Source of the DNA: Moraxellaceae bacterium
GTDB taxonomy: Bacteria; Pseudomonadota; Gammaproteobacteria; Burkholderiales; Rhodocyclaceae
Reading direction: 5' to 3'
Assembly (NCBI GenBank): GCA_031119205.1
Contig: JAVHYF010000012.1
Span: 50,891-114,890 of the forward strand
Length of the DNA: 64,000 nt
This document shows, one piece after another, positions 53,020 through 61,735 of the stretch. The notes under the pieces were generated by a model that was not told where the DNA came from, made no database searches, and worked only from the letters and a program-made list of their open reading frames with translations. The first letter of the stretch is position 1, and every line of letters begins with the position of its first letter. A program made the translations under genes and the position numbers.

Positions 53020-53283
53020 TCAGGGGGCGTCGCCCGCCGCGTCGCTACTGCGGCCTCGCCAGATCTGCTGCCCGCCTGCGACGACGATCTGTTCCACGTG
53101 GCCGCTGGCGAGCAGGCGCTCGAGCGCGCTGCGCACCACCTCCACGCCGGCCTCCACACCCAGCGTCGGCAACCACCATTCGGCGATGCCGGTTTCGCTG
53201 TCCGCGGCGCCCGGGTGCTCCGCGAGATAGCGCTGGATGGCTCTCGCTACATCGACGAGATGCGCATCGGATGCGTCGCTCAC
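53020..53283 (-). CDS. Small first-gene protein of the eCIS operon, unknown function
   Basis: 87-aa ORF, GTG start with GGAGGTC RBS six bases upstream; first gene after the sigma-54 promoter. Confidence 0.6.
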   Translation of the reverse strand: MSDASDAHLVDVARAIQRYLAEHPGAADSETGIAEWWLPTLGVEAGVEVVRSALERLLASGHVEQIVVAGGQQIWRGRSSDAAGDAP

Positions 53284-53317
53284 GGAAGACCTCCGGCAAG
53301 ATCGGTCCCGCCCTCAT

Positions 53318-53334
53318 TGCGAAAGCCGTGCCAT
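53318..53334 (-). promoter_or_regulatory. Sigma-54 promoter of the eCIS operon
   Basis: Minus strand A-TGGCACG-gctt-TCGC-A; GG-N10-GC spacing exact, one mismatch in TTGC. Predicted start near 53307, ~24 nt before the GTG at 53283. Confidence 0.75.
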
Positions 53335-53410
53335 CACCGGTCGCGTTCCGCAAGGCGTTGAATGCGTGGAGCTTTGCGCTGGAGCCGCGCTGCCGTGCGC
53401 GGCGGCGGGT

Positions 53411-53426
53411 GGGTCGTGTGCGACCC
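53411..53426. promoter_or_regulatory. Putative upstream activator palindrome 1
   Basis: GGGTCG-tgtg-CGACCC, perfect. Confidence 0.5.
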
Positions 53427-53492
53427 GCTGTCGCGCCCCTGCAATCGACGCCATGAACGATGCAGCGGGCGGTTGCTGCGATTCCGCCGGGT

Positions 53493-53508
53493 GGGTCGGG
53501 TCGGACCC
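53493..53508. promoter_or_regulatory. Putative upstream activator palindrome 2
   Basis: GGGTCG-ggtc-GGACCC, one mismatch to palindrome 1. Confidence 0.45.
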
Positions 53509-53513
53509 GGACC

Positions 53514-53529
53514 GGGTCAGCGCCGACAC
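53514..53529. promoter_or_regulatory. Putative upstream activator palindrome 3 (degenerate)
   Basis: GGGTCA-gcgc-CGACAC, starts exactly 21 bp from palindrome 2. Confidence 0.35.
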
Positions 53530-53704
53530 CGGGCTGTACCTGCCCCCAGGTACGGGCTGCCCATCTAGGCATTGGCGGATTGCTTCGTTGTGGGCAAATA
53601 TGAACTGGTGCAGATGCCTTGCGGCACACCGTCGCCCGGATGTGTCATGCAACGTGCCAGGCCGTTCCTACCCCGACGGCGCCCACCCCAAGAGAGAAGA
53701 GACA

Positions 53705-54676
53705 ATGAATGCAGCCCTGTCGCACCTGGTCGGGCAGTCGCCCGCATTCCGACGCGCATTGGATGTCATCGAGCGTTCGGCCTGTTTCGAAGCACCGGTG
53801 CTGCTGCGGGGCGAGACCGGCACTGGCAAGGAACTGGCCGCGCGCGCCATTCATTACCTGGGCGTCCGCCGCAACGCGCCCTTCGTGCCGCTCAACTGCG
53901 GCGCGGTGCCGGAAGCGCTGGTGGAAAGCGAACTCTTCGGTGCCGAGCGCGGTGCCTTCACCGATGCGCACACCCGTCGCACAGGCCTGATCGCGACGGC
54001 AGAGGGCGGCACGCTGTTCCTCGATGAAGTGGACGCGCTGCCGGCCCGTGCGCAGGTGTCGCTGCTGCGCTTCCTGCAGGATCAGACCTACCGCCCGCTG
54101 GGCGCCAGCCGCGAGATGACCGGCAATGTGCGCATCGTGGCTGCGGCCAGTCCGCGGCTGGAAAGCATGATCGCGCAGGGCGGGTTCCGCGCCGACCTCG
54201 CATTCCGTCTCGACGTGCTGTCCATCGAACTGCCACCGCTGCGCGAGCGTACCGGTGACGCGCTGCTGCTCGCCGAACACTTCGCCCAGCGCTTCGCACG
54301 CCGTTACGGCATGACGTCACGCAGGCTGGGCGCCGCCAGCCGTGCCTGGCTGGGCCAGCATGGCTGGCCGGGCAATGTGCGCGAGCTGGAAAACCGCATC
54401 CATCGCGCCACCCTGCTGTGCCAGGGGGCGGAGCTGGATCTGTTGCAAGGGCAGGGCGGCGACTTCGAGCATGCACCGGTTGCCACCCATTACCGTACTG
54501 CGCGCGACGCTGCGATGGCGGCCTGGGAGCGCGCCTATCTGGCGGAACTGTTGCGCACCACGCAAGGAAACGTCACCCGTGCGGCCGAGCTGGCCGGCAA
54601 GGAGCGGCGCGCCTTGGGCAAGCTGCTGAAGAAGCACGGTATCGACCGTGCGAGCCTGGGCCTGCAGACCGCCTGA
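53705..54676 (+). CDS. Sigma-54-dependent transcriptional activator without receiver domain (PspF-like architecture)
   Basis: Walker A GETGTGKE, ESELFGAERGAFTDA, GGTLFLDEVDALP, C-terminal Fis-type HTH; no N-terminal sensory domain. Confidence 0.9.
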   Translation: MNAALSHLVGQSPAFRRALDVIERSACFEAPVLLRGETGTGKELAARAIHYLGVRRNAPFVPLNCGAVPEALVESELFGAERGAFTDAHTRRTGLIATAEGGTLFLDEVDALPARAQVSLLRFLQDQTYRPLGASREMTGNVRIVAAASPRLESMIAQGGFRADLAFRLDVLSIELPPLRERTGDALLLAEHFAQRFARRYGMTSRRLGAASRAWLGQHGWPGNVRELENRIHRATLLCQGAELDLLQGQGGDFEHAPVATHYRTARDAAMAAWERAYLAELLRTTQGNVTRAAELAGKERRALGKLLKKHGIDRASLGLQTA

Positions 54677-54738
54677 GCGGCGCCGGCCGGCTTGCTTGCG
54701 GCACGTCACTTCACGAATCGACATCCGGTCAAAGACAA

Positions 54739-54768
54739 GAAAGAAGGGGGCCACGGCCCCCTTCTTTC
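54739..54768. terminator. Bidirectional rho-independent terminator
   Basis: GAAAGAAGGGGGCC-ac-GGCCCCCTTCTTTC between convergent genes. Confidence 0.85.
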
Positions 54769-54820
54769 ATTGCCTGTCGTGGCGCAGCGTCGTGCTCGCC
54801 ATCTGCTGTTGCGTGCGTGC

Positions 54821-56206
54821 TCAGCCGACCTTCGGCAGCAGGCTCAGCGCCATCGCCAGTTCCTTTTCGTCGTAGTCCTGGTCGACCAGCTTGCCGTCGA
54901 AGTAGGCCTGGTAGGCCGCCATGTCGAGGTGGCCGTGGCCGGACAGGCAGAACAGGATCGTCTCCGCCTTGCCTTCGCGCTTGCAGCGCAGGGCCTCCTC
55001 GACGGCACCCTTGATGGCGTGTGTCGCTTCGGGCGCCGGGATGATGCCCTCGGTGCGCGCGAACAGCACGCCGGCTTCGAAGCAGGCGCGCTGGTGGTAG
55101 GCCTGCGCCTCGATGAGGCCAAGCTCCGCCACGTGGCTGATCATCGGTGCCATGCCGTGGTAGCGCAGGCCACCCGCGTGGAAGCCCGGCGGTGTGAAAG
55201 TGGAGCCCAGGGTGTGCATCTTGACCAGCGGCGTGAGGTGCGAGGTGTCGCCGAAGTCGTAGGCGAACTTGCCGCGCGTGAGGCTGGGGCAGGCTGCGGG
55301 TTCCACGGCGACGAAACGCCGCGCTGCGTGCTCGCCACGCAGTTGCTGGCCGAGGAAGGGAAAGGCGATGCCGGCGAAGTTGGAGCCGCCACCGGTGCAG
55401 CCGACGATCACGTCCGGGTCGTCGCCCGCCATCTCCAGTTGCGCGATGGCTTCCTGGCCGACGATGGTCTGATGCAGCAGCACGTGGTTGAGCACCGAGC
55501 CCAGCGCGTATTTGGTGTCCTCGTTCTTCGCCGCCACCTCCACCGCTTCGGAGATCGCCATGCCCAGCGAGCCCATGTGGTCCGGATGTTCGGCGAGCAC
55601 GGCGCGGCCGGAGTCGGTGGTGTCCGACGGCGAGGGGATACAGCGCGCGCCCCAGGTTTCCATCATCGCGCGGCGATACGGCTTCTGGTCGTAGGAGATG
55701 CGCACCTGGTAGACGGTGACGTCGAGGCCGAAAAGCTGACCGGCGAAAGCCAGCGACGAACCCCACTGGCCGGCGCCGGTTTCGGTGGACAGTTTCTTCA
55801 CGCCTTCTTGCGCGTTGTACCAGGCCTGCGGCACGGCGGAGTTCGGCTTGTGGCTGCCGGCCGGCGACACGCCTTCGTACTTGAAGTAGATCTTCGCCGG
55901 CGTGCCCAGCGCTTTCTCCAGGCTGCGCGCGCGGATCAGCGGGCTCGGCCGCCACAGGCGGAACACCTCGCGCACGGGTTCCGGGATGTCGATCCAGCGC
56001 TCGGTCGACACTTCCTGCGCGATGATCGCCTGCGGAAACAGCGGCGCCAGATCAGCTGGGCCGATGGGCTGGCCGGTGCCCGGGTGCAGCGGCGGCGCAA
56101 GCGGTACGGGCAGGTCGGCAGCGATGTTGTACCAGTGACGCGGAATCTGCTCCTCGTCCAGCAGGAAGCGTGTCGGGCTGGTACCGGCGTTGGCGTGCTT
56201 CGTCAT
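54821..56206 (-). CDS. trpB2: Tryptophan synthase beta-like, TrpB2 type
   Basis: [19 protein letters not shown]-type motif ([19 protein letters not shown]), [24 protein letters not shown]. Confidence 0.85.
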   Translation of the reverse strand: MTKHANAGTSPTRFLLDEEQIPRHWYNIAADLPVPLAPPLHPGTGQPIGPADLAPLFPQAIIAQEVSTERWIDIPEPVREVFRLWRPSPLIRARSLEKALGTPAKIYFKYEGVSPAGSHKPNSAVPQAWYNAQEGVKKLSTETGAGQWGSSLAFAGQLFGLDVTVYQVRISYDQKPYRRAMMETWGARCIPSPSDTTDSGRAVLAEHPDHMGSLGMAISEAVEVAAKNEDTKYALGSVLNHVLLHQTIVGQEAIAQLEMAGDDPDVIVGCTGGGSNFAGIAFPFLGQQLRGEHAARRFVAVEPAACPSLTRGKFAYDFGDTSHLTPLVKMHTLGSTFTPPGFHAGGLRYHGMAPMISHVAELGLIEAQAYHQRACFEAGVLFARTEGIIPAPEATHAIKGAVEEALRCKREGKAETILFCLSGHGHLDMAAYQAYFDGKLVDQDYDEKELAMALSLLPKVG

Positions 56207-56353
56207 TCGGCTATCTCCGTGAAGGCAGGGATGGCATGTCGCTCGCTGCCGTGAGGAAAGGCTGTGCAGCGGCGATCATGCAGACGGGGCATAGCATGCC
56301 CGCCTTGCGCGGGCTTGTGTGGCGTTCGCGCGGATGGATGACATCGCGCAAAT

Positions 56354-56400
56354 GAAGCCGCGCCACGAAGCGGGGTCGGCTTGAATGACTTGTTAGGCCG
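56354..56400 (-). repeat. attC-like half-site / hairpin remnant
   Basis: Minus strand GGCCTAACAAGTCATTCAAGCCGACCCCGCTTCGTGGCGCGGCTT resembles one side of gammaproteobacterial superintegron attC sites; the partner GTTAGGC box is not seen. Confidence 0.35.
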
Positions 56401-56417
56401 CACGCCAGGTTCGATGG

Positions 56418-56702
56418 CTACTGGCCCGCTGGAATTGTATGACGCGCCTTGATCTCGTCGTAACAGACGACACAGACGATGGCCATTCCATTGAACTCCC
56501 TAAAAGCCACCGTCATGTCTCCCTCATGCTGGAACTTGTCCTCACACAGGTAGCACCACGCTTGGAGGTTGTTTGGATCACTGCTGTTCTCGACGAAGCC
56601 TGAGGGGGCGGGCTGCGCCGGGAGCATGTGCTTACAAACAACGGCCGAGATTCGTTCGCCGTGGTCTCCGCAGTCAATCATCATTGGGTCAGTTGTAGTC
56701 AT
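56418..56702 (-). CDS. Small hypothetical protein with Cys pairs
   Basis: 94 aa, contains WCYLCEDKF and VCVVCYDEI. Confidence 0.5.
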   Translation of the reverse strand: MTTTDPMMIDCGDHGERISAVVCKHMLPAQPAPSGFVENSSDPNNLQAWCYLCEDKFQHEGDMTVAFREFNGMAIVCVVCYDEIKARHTIPAGQ

Positions 56703-56775
56703 ATGCGCTGTGCGGCCTGGCGTGCAAATGGGGAAATGCGTGCGTCGATGAATAATCCGCAGGAAACGAATTGAT

Positions 56776-57066
56776 CTACCAGAGCTGATCGGACCAGTCT
56801 CTTTCTTCGAGGTGCACGTAACTGCCGGTCAGAAGCCGGAATGCGCAGAACCCAGCGCAGCTAAGGACTGTCAGCCAGCAAAGGCCAAAGAAAACGGCGA
56901 AAGGAATGAAGATCACCCTGGATACAGGCTCACCTCCCAGCCACACAATTGCGAAGGTGAGAAGCCCCGACGCAAGGCCAATCAACCCGGCACAAACTGC
57001 GATAACCCAGGAGCGTGGCTTGTTCCTTGGAATGAAGGGCTTCTTCGCGCCCCGCGTCTGGGTCAT
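56776..57066 (-). CDS. Small hypothetical membrane protein
   Basis: 96 aa, two hydrophobic segments. Confidence 0.5.
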   Translation of the reverse strand: MTQTRGAKKPFIPRNKPRSWVIAVCAGLIGLASGLLTFAIVWLGGEPVSRVIFIPFAVFFGLCWLTVLSCAGFCAFRLLTGSYVHLEERDWSDQLW

Positions 57067-57083
57067 TGCGTCGTCGATGGCGT

Positions 57084-58661
57084 TCAGCGCGCCTTCGCCA
57101 GCTTGTACTCGATCGCATCCACCAGCGCGTGCCAGCTGGCGTCGATGATGTCGGCGGAGACACCGATGGTGGTCCAGCTGTCTTCGGCGTCAGCGGTCTC
57201 AATCAGTACGCGCACCTTGGCGGCGGAGGCCTGGTCGCTGTCCAGTACGCGCACCTTGTAGTCGACCAGGCGGATTTCCTTCAGCTCCGGGTAGAAGCGT
57301 TCCAGTGCGCGGCGGAGCGCCCGGTCCAGTGCGTTCACCGGACCGTCGCCTTCGGCGGCGGTGATCTCGTCTTCGCCGGCCACATGCACCTTGATCATCG
57401 CCGACGAGTTGATGCCGTTGGGCGAGGGCTCGTTCACGATGACCTTGAATTCCTTCAGGTCGAAGGAAGGTTTGAACTGGCCGAGCACCTTGCGGATCAT
57501 CAGTTCGAAGGAGCCTTCGGCGCTCTCGAACTGGTAGCCGCGGTGTTCGAGTTCCTTCAGACGTTCGATGACCGCGATGGTCTGCGGCGAATCCTTGGTG
57601 GCGGTCGGGTCGACTTCGCGGATCTTGCCGAGAATGGTGCCGCGGCCGGCCACTTCGCTCATCAGGATCTTGCGCGCGTTGCCGACGCTGTCCGGTGTGA
57701 CGTGTTCGTAGCTCACCGGGTTCTTGTTCACCGCGTCCACGTGCATGCCGCCCTTGTGCGCGAAGGCGTCGGCGCCCACGTAGGCGGCCTTGTCGTTGTG
57801 GATGACGTTGGCAATTTCCGACACGGTGCGCGCCACCGGCGTCAGCTCGGCCATGTTGGCCGGCGGGATGACCTCGAAGCCCAGCTTGAGCTGAAGGTTG
57901 GGGATGATGGCGCACAGGTTGGCGTTGCCGCAGCGCTCGCCGATGCCGTTGATGGTGCCCTGCACCTGGGTGGCACCGGCCTGCACGGCACGCACGGAGT
58001 TGGCGACCGCCAGCTCGCAGTCGTTGTGGCAGTGGATGCCGATGGCCACGCCCGGGAAACGCTCTGCCACCGCCGCCGTGATGTCGAAGATCTCGTCCGG
58101 GAAGCTGCCGCCGTTGGTGTCGCACAGCGCGACGCAATTCGCGCCGCCTTCCACCGCTGCGCCCAGGGCCTGCATGGCGTAGTCGGCGTTGTTCTTGTAG
58201 CCGTCGTAGAAGTGCTCGGCGTCGAACACCACTTCCTTGCCTTTGCTTTTCAGGAAGGCGATGGTGTCGCGGATCATCCGCAGGTTTTCTTCCAGCGTGG
58301 TACGCAGAATCGCGGTCGCGTGGTAATCCCAGGTCTTGCCGAAGATCGCCACGGCCGGCGTGTTGGCCGACAGCAGGGAGGCGAGCTGTGCGTCGTCCGC
58401 CGGGTTGGCGCCCACCTTGCAGGTGCTGCCGAAGGCGATGATTTTCGCGTGCTGCAGCTTCAGCTCACCCAGCCGGCGGAAGAACTCCAGATCCTTGGGG
58501 TTGGAGCCGGGGTTGCCGGCCTCGATGTATGCAATGCCCAGCGCATCCAGCTTGTGGATGATCTTGATCTTGTCTTCCACCGAGAAGGAAATGCCCTGGG
58601 CCTGGGCGCCGTCGCGCAGGGTGGTGTCGTAGGCATACACACGGGAACGGGGTGAAGACAT
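57084..58661 (-). CDS. cimA: (R)-citramalate synthase
   Basis: YDTTLRDGAQAQGISFSVEDKIKIIHKLDALGIAYIEAGNPGSNPKD...HCHNDCELAVANS; LeuA-type C-terminal domain. Start MSSPRSRVYAYD. Confidence 0.85.
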   Translation of the reverse strand: MSSPRSRVYAYDTTLRDGAQAQGISFSVEDKIKIIHKLDALGIAYIEAGNPGSNPKDLEFFRRLGELKLQHAKIIAFGSTCKVGANPADDAQLASLLSANTPAVAIFGKTWDYHATAILRTTLEENLRMIRDTIAFLKSKGKEVVFDAEHFYDGYKNNADYAMQALGAAVEGGANCVALCDTNGGSFPDEIFDITAAVAERFPGVAIGIHCHNDCELAVANSVRAVQAGATQVQGTINGIGERCGNANLCAIIPNLQLKLGFEVIPPANMAELTPVARTVSEIANVIHNDKAAYVGADAFAHKGGMHVDAVNKNPVSYEHVTPDSVGNARKILMSEVAGRGTILGKIREVDPTATKDSPQTIAVIERLKELEHRGYQFESAEGSFELMIRKVLGQFKPSFDLKEFKVIVNEPSPNGINSSAMIKVHVAGEDEITAAEGDGPVNALDRALRRALERFYPELKEIRLVDYKVRVLDSDQASAAKVRVLIETADAEDSWTTIGVSADIIDASWHALVDAIEYKLAKAR

Positions 58662-58879
58662 TGCAGTGGTCCTGAACTTGCAGCCGACCGGCTTGCCCAA
58701 GACTGACGCGTCAGAACGCGGCGGATGGGACTGATCGGCAAGGGAAAACCGTCGATTTTACCGGTTCGGACCCGTCCGGCGAAGCCTTGGGTAGCCCGAT
58801 TTCCTGTCCTGCGCCAAGCGGCGCACAATCGCTGCTCACTAAAGCCATCTACAGAACGGGCCCGTCCGTGGCCGGAGGA

Positions 58880-59725
58880 ATGCCGATGCACGCTGCACCA
58901 GGGCTTTCGTCTCGTCTCCTGCGTCCCGTCCTCTTCACCTTCGCTAGTCTGCTGCTGTGCGTGTCCTGCCTGATCGGCGAGGCGCAGGCGCAGCAACGGC
59001 TGGAGATCATTCCGCTGCAGCATCGCCTGGCCGAGCAGGTGCTGCCCGTCCTGCAGCCGCTGGTGCCGTCCGGCAGCTCCATCTCCGCGATGGACAACAA
59101 GCTGGTGGTGCGCGCCTCGCCGCAGGTGCTGGCACAGATCCGCCAGGTGCTCTCCGAGATCGACAAGCCGGCGCGGCGCCTGATGATCACCGTGAAGCAG
59201 GGCGAGCTGAGCGAATCCGACCGCCGCGCGGCCGGCATCTCGGGCGACGTGGCGATCCGCAACGGCAACGTGGATGCGGACGTGCGCGGCGGCATCAGCG
59301 CGCGCAGCAGCACGATGCGCAACGATGGCAGCAGCCAGGTGCAGACGCTGGAAGGCAGCAACGCGTCGATCTACCTCGGCACCTCGCTGGCCCTGCCGAT
59401 GACCCAGGTGGCCGTCGGGCCGGGTGGCGCGCTGGTCGGTACCGGCACGCAGTTCGTGGATGTCGGCAGCGGTTTCCAGGCGCGCCCGCAACTAGCGGGC
59501 AACAACGTCACCGTGACGATCAGCCCGCAATCCCAACGCCTGAGCAGCCGCGGCATCGAGGGCAGCAACCTTTCCACCACCGTCAGCGGCCGCCTCGGCG
59601 AATGGATCAGGCTGGGCGGAGCCGCCGAAACCCGCCAGCAGGACGGGCGTTCACTCGGCGGCTACAGCGCCAGCGCCGGCCAGCGCAGCAACGAGGTGTG
59701 GATGAGGGTGGAGGCGCTGGACTGA
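58880..59725 (+). CDS. Exported protein with secretin N-type domain
   Basis: Signal peptide; RLEIIPLQHRLAEQVLPVLQPLVPSGSSISAMDNKLVVRASPQVLAQIRQVLSEIDKPARRLMITVKQG. Confidence 0.75.
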   Translation: MPMHAAPGLSSRLLRPVLFTFASLLLCVSCLIGEAQAQQRLEIIPLQHRLAEQVLPVLQPLVPSGSSISAMDNKLVVRASPQVLAQIRQVLSEIDKPARRLMITVKQGELSESDRRAAGISGDVAIRNGNVDADVRGGISARSSTMRNDGSSQVQTLEGSNASIYLGTSLALPMTQVAVGPGGALVGTGTQFVDVGSGFQARPQLAGNNVTVTISPQSQRLSSRGIEGSNLSTTVSGRLGEWIRLGGAAETRQQDGRSLGGYSASAGQRSNEVWMRVEALD

Positions 59726-59737
59726 GGCGCGTTCTGG

Positions 59738-60730
59738 CTACCCGGCACGACGGGCGCTGCGTTTCTGCATGGCGGTGTTGAACAGCAGTGCCGCTGCAAC
59801 CAGTACGCCGCCCGCCACTTCCCAGCCGGTGATCGGAACACCGCGCGAGGCCTGGATCGCGAAGGTGGTGACCGGCACGAAGTTGATGAACAGCACGCCA
59901 TCCACCGGCCCCAGTCGTGCGATGCCGGCGTTCCAGCTCAGCACCGCGGCCAGTGAGCCGATCAGCACGATGTACACCAGCTCCGGCGTGATGGCGGCAA
60001 GGTTCTCCCGCGAGGGAACGTGCGCGGCATCCAGCAGCCAGGCGGCGATGCTCACCAGCAGGATGCCGACGAAGCCCGCCAGCACCGTGACGGTCGTGTA
60101 GCGCAGCGGCGACCAGCTCGGGAAGCGCCGCGCGCCCAGCGTGTAGACGACCCATGACAGCCCGCCGAGGAAAACCAGCAGGTCGCCCCACGCACTGCCG
60201 CCGCTGACGAGGCTGTGCAGGTCGCCGTGGCTGACCACCAGCAGCACACCAGCCAGGGCCAGACCGATGCTGATCCGTGTCGCCATTGGCGGCAGGCTGC
60301 GCGCCAGCACGGCATTGCAGAGGGCGGTGAGTAACGGCATCAGCGCCGCCAGCACGGCAGCATGCGTCGGCGTGGTGTGGCGCAGTCCGTTGAAGGCCAG
60401 CAGGCTGAAGCCGGCGAAGCCGATGCTGCCGAAGATGAAGGCAGGCAGCAGCTTGCCGTCGGTGCGCAGGGCGGCACGGCCTTCGAGCTGCCACAGCAGG
60501 AGCGCCATCAGCACGGCGGTGATGCCGTAGCGGATCACCGTCATGGCGTAGGCATCGATGTGCACGAGCGCCGACTTGGCCACCGGGAACATGCCGCCCC
60601 AGGCTGCGGCTGCGACCAGCATGCACAGGGCTCCCACCATACGGGTGGAGGCGAGCGGGCCGGGCTGCGCGGGCAGCGTAGCGGTGGGCAGGGCAGCGGT
60701 GGGCTTCAGGGACGAAACGTGGGCAGGCAT
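59738..60730 (-). CDS. EamA-family (DMT) transporter
   Basis: Multiple TM helices; AAAAWGGMFPVAKSAL...GLRHTTPTHAAVLAALMPLLTAL. Confidence 0.8.
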   Translation of the reverse strand: MPAHVSSLKPTAALPTATLPAQPGPLASTRMVGALCMLVAAAAWGGMFPVAKSALVHIDAYAMTVIRYGITAVLMALLLWQLEGRAALRTDGKLLPAFIFGSIGFAGFSLLAFNGLRHTTPTHAAVLAALMPLLTALCNAVLARSLPPMATRISIGLALAGVLLVVSHGDLHSLVSGGSAWGDLLVFLGGLSWVVYTLGARRFPSWSPLRYTTVTVLAGFVGILLVSIAAWLLDAAHVPSRENLAAITPELVYIVLIGSLAAVLSWNAGIARLGPVDGVLFINFVPVTTFAIQASRGVPITGWEVAGGVLVAAALLFNTAMQKRSARRAG

Positions 60731-60820
60731 GGCGGCACCTCGAACAGCAATGTGGAACTTGGGCGCCAAGCTTACGTTGGGCATAATTGCCCGGGAATTC
60801 CCTATAAGCGGGCAGGTGCT

Positions 60821-61729
60821 GTGCAAAATTCGTCAGATCAGACCCTGGTTTGGGAGGACGTCCGCTATTTCCTGGCATTGACCCGGCAGGGCAGCCTGTC
60901 GGCAGCGGCCCGCAAGCTGGAGGTGGAGCACTCCACCGTGGCACGGCGCGTCGATGCGCTGGAGCGCGCGCTGGGCCTGCGCCTGTTCGACCGCCTGCCA
61001 CGCGGCTGGCGCCTGACACCGGAAGGCGAGCAACTGGTCGAACAGGCCGTGCGCATGGAAGACGAAGCGCTGGCCTTCGCGCGGGCGGCGGCCGGCGCTT
61101 CTCCGCTGGGGGGCACGGTGCGCATCTCGGTGCCGCCATCGCTGGGCACGGTGTTCCTCATGCCGCAGCTGGCGGCACGGCATGACCTCTGGCGCGGGAT
61201 CGAGCTGGAAGTGATGGGCGAGACCCGCGAAGCCAACCTGTCGCGTCGCGAGGCGGACATCGCGCTGCGCCTTGGCCAGCCCGGTGACCCGAGTCTCGCC
61301 GTGCGTCCGCTGGGTGAAGTGGGCTATGGCCTGTACGGCCACCCCGATTTCGCACTGCTGCCGCGCGCGCAATGGCGCTACATCGGGCTGGACGACAGCC
61401 TCAGCCAGACGCCGCAGTACCAGTGGATGGAGCGCTTTGCCGGCAGCGCGGCCTTCAGCCTGCGCAGCAATGACGTCACCGCCATGATCCGCGCGGCGGG
61501 CCACGGCCTGGGTGTCACCACGCTGCCGCACTACTGCGTGGACGACATGGCGGATCTGGTGGAGTTACCGGTCGATGAGCCCGTGCCAGGCCGTTCGCTA
61601 TGGCTGGTGGTGCATCCTGACGTGCGCCGCTCTCCACGTGTGCGCCTGGTGGCCGATCTGCTGATCGCGATCTGCGAGGAGAACCGGCCGCTGCTGGAGC
61701 GCAGCCGCGGCACGGTGTCGCGCGATTGA
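60821..61729 (+). CDS. LysR-family transcriptional regulator
   Basis: WEDVRYFLALTRQGSLSAAARKLEVEHSTVARRVDALERALGLRLFDRLPRGWRLTPEGEQL. GTG start. Confidence 0.85.
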   Translation: MQNSSDQTLVWEDVRYFLALTRQGSLSAAARKLEVEHSTVARRVDALERALGLRLFDRLPRGWRLTPEGEQLVEQAVRMEDEALAFARAAAGASPLGGTVRISVPPSLGTVFLMPQLAARHDLWRGIELEVMGETREANLSRREADIALRLGQPGDPSLAVRPLGEVGYGLYGHPDFALLPRAQWRYIGLDDSLSQTPQYQWMERFAGSAAFSLRSNDVTAMIRAAGHGLGVTTLPHYCVDDMADLVELPVDEPVPGRSLWLVVHPDVRRSPRVRLVADLLIAICEENRPLLERSRGTVSRD

Positions 61730-61735
61730 GTGCGG

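Noticed and set aside
45664-53283. Locus as a tailed prophage
   Set aside because: No capsid, portal, terminase, integrase or lysis genes; presence of DUF4255, AAA+ ATPase, two sheaths, two tubes and DUF4157 proteins fits eCIS.
53644-53660. Second sigma-54-like sequence (minus strand CTGGCACGTTGCATGAC)
   Set aside because: Good -24 half but the GC at the correct -12 spacing is missing; the 53318-53334 site is better in spacing and position.
56203-56403. 66-aa ORF MRPNKSFKPTPLRGAA...
   Set aside because: This peptide is what an attC-like/repeat sequence gives when translated; no independent coding evidence.
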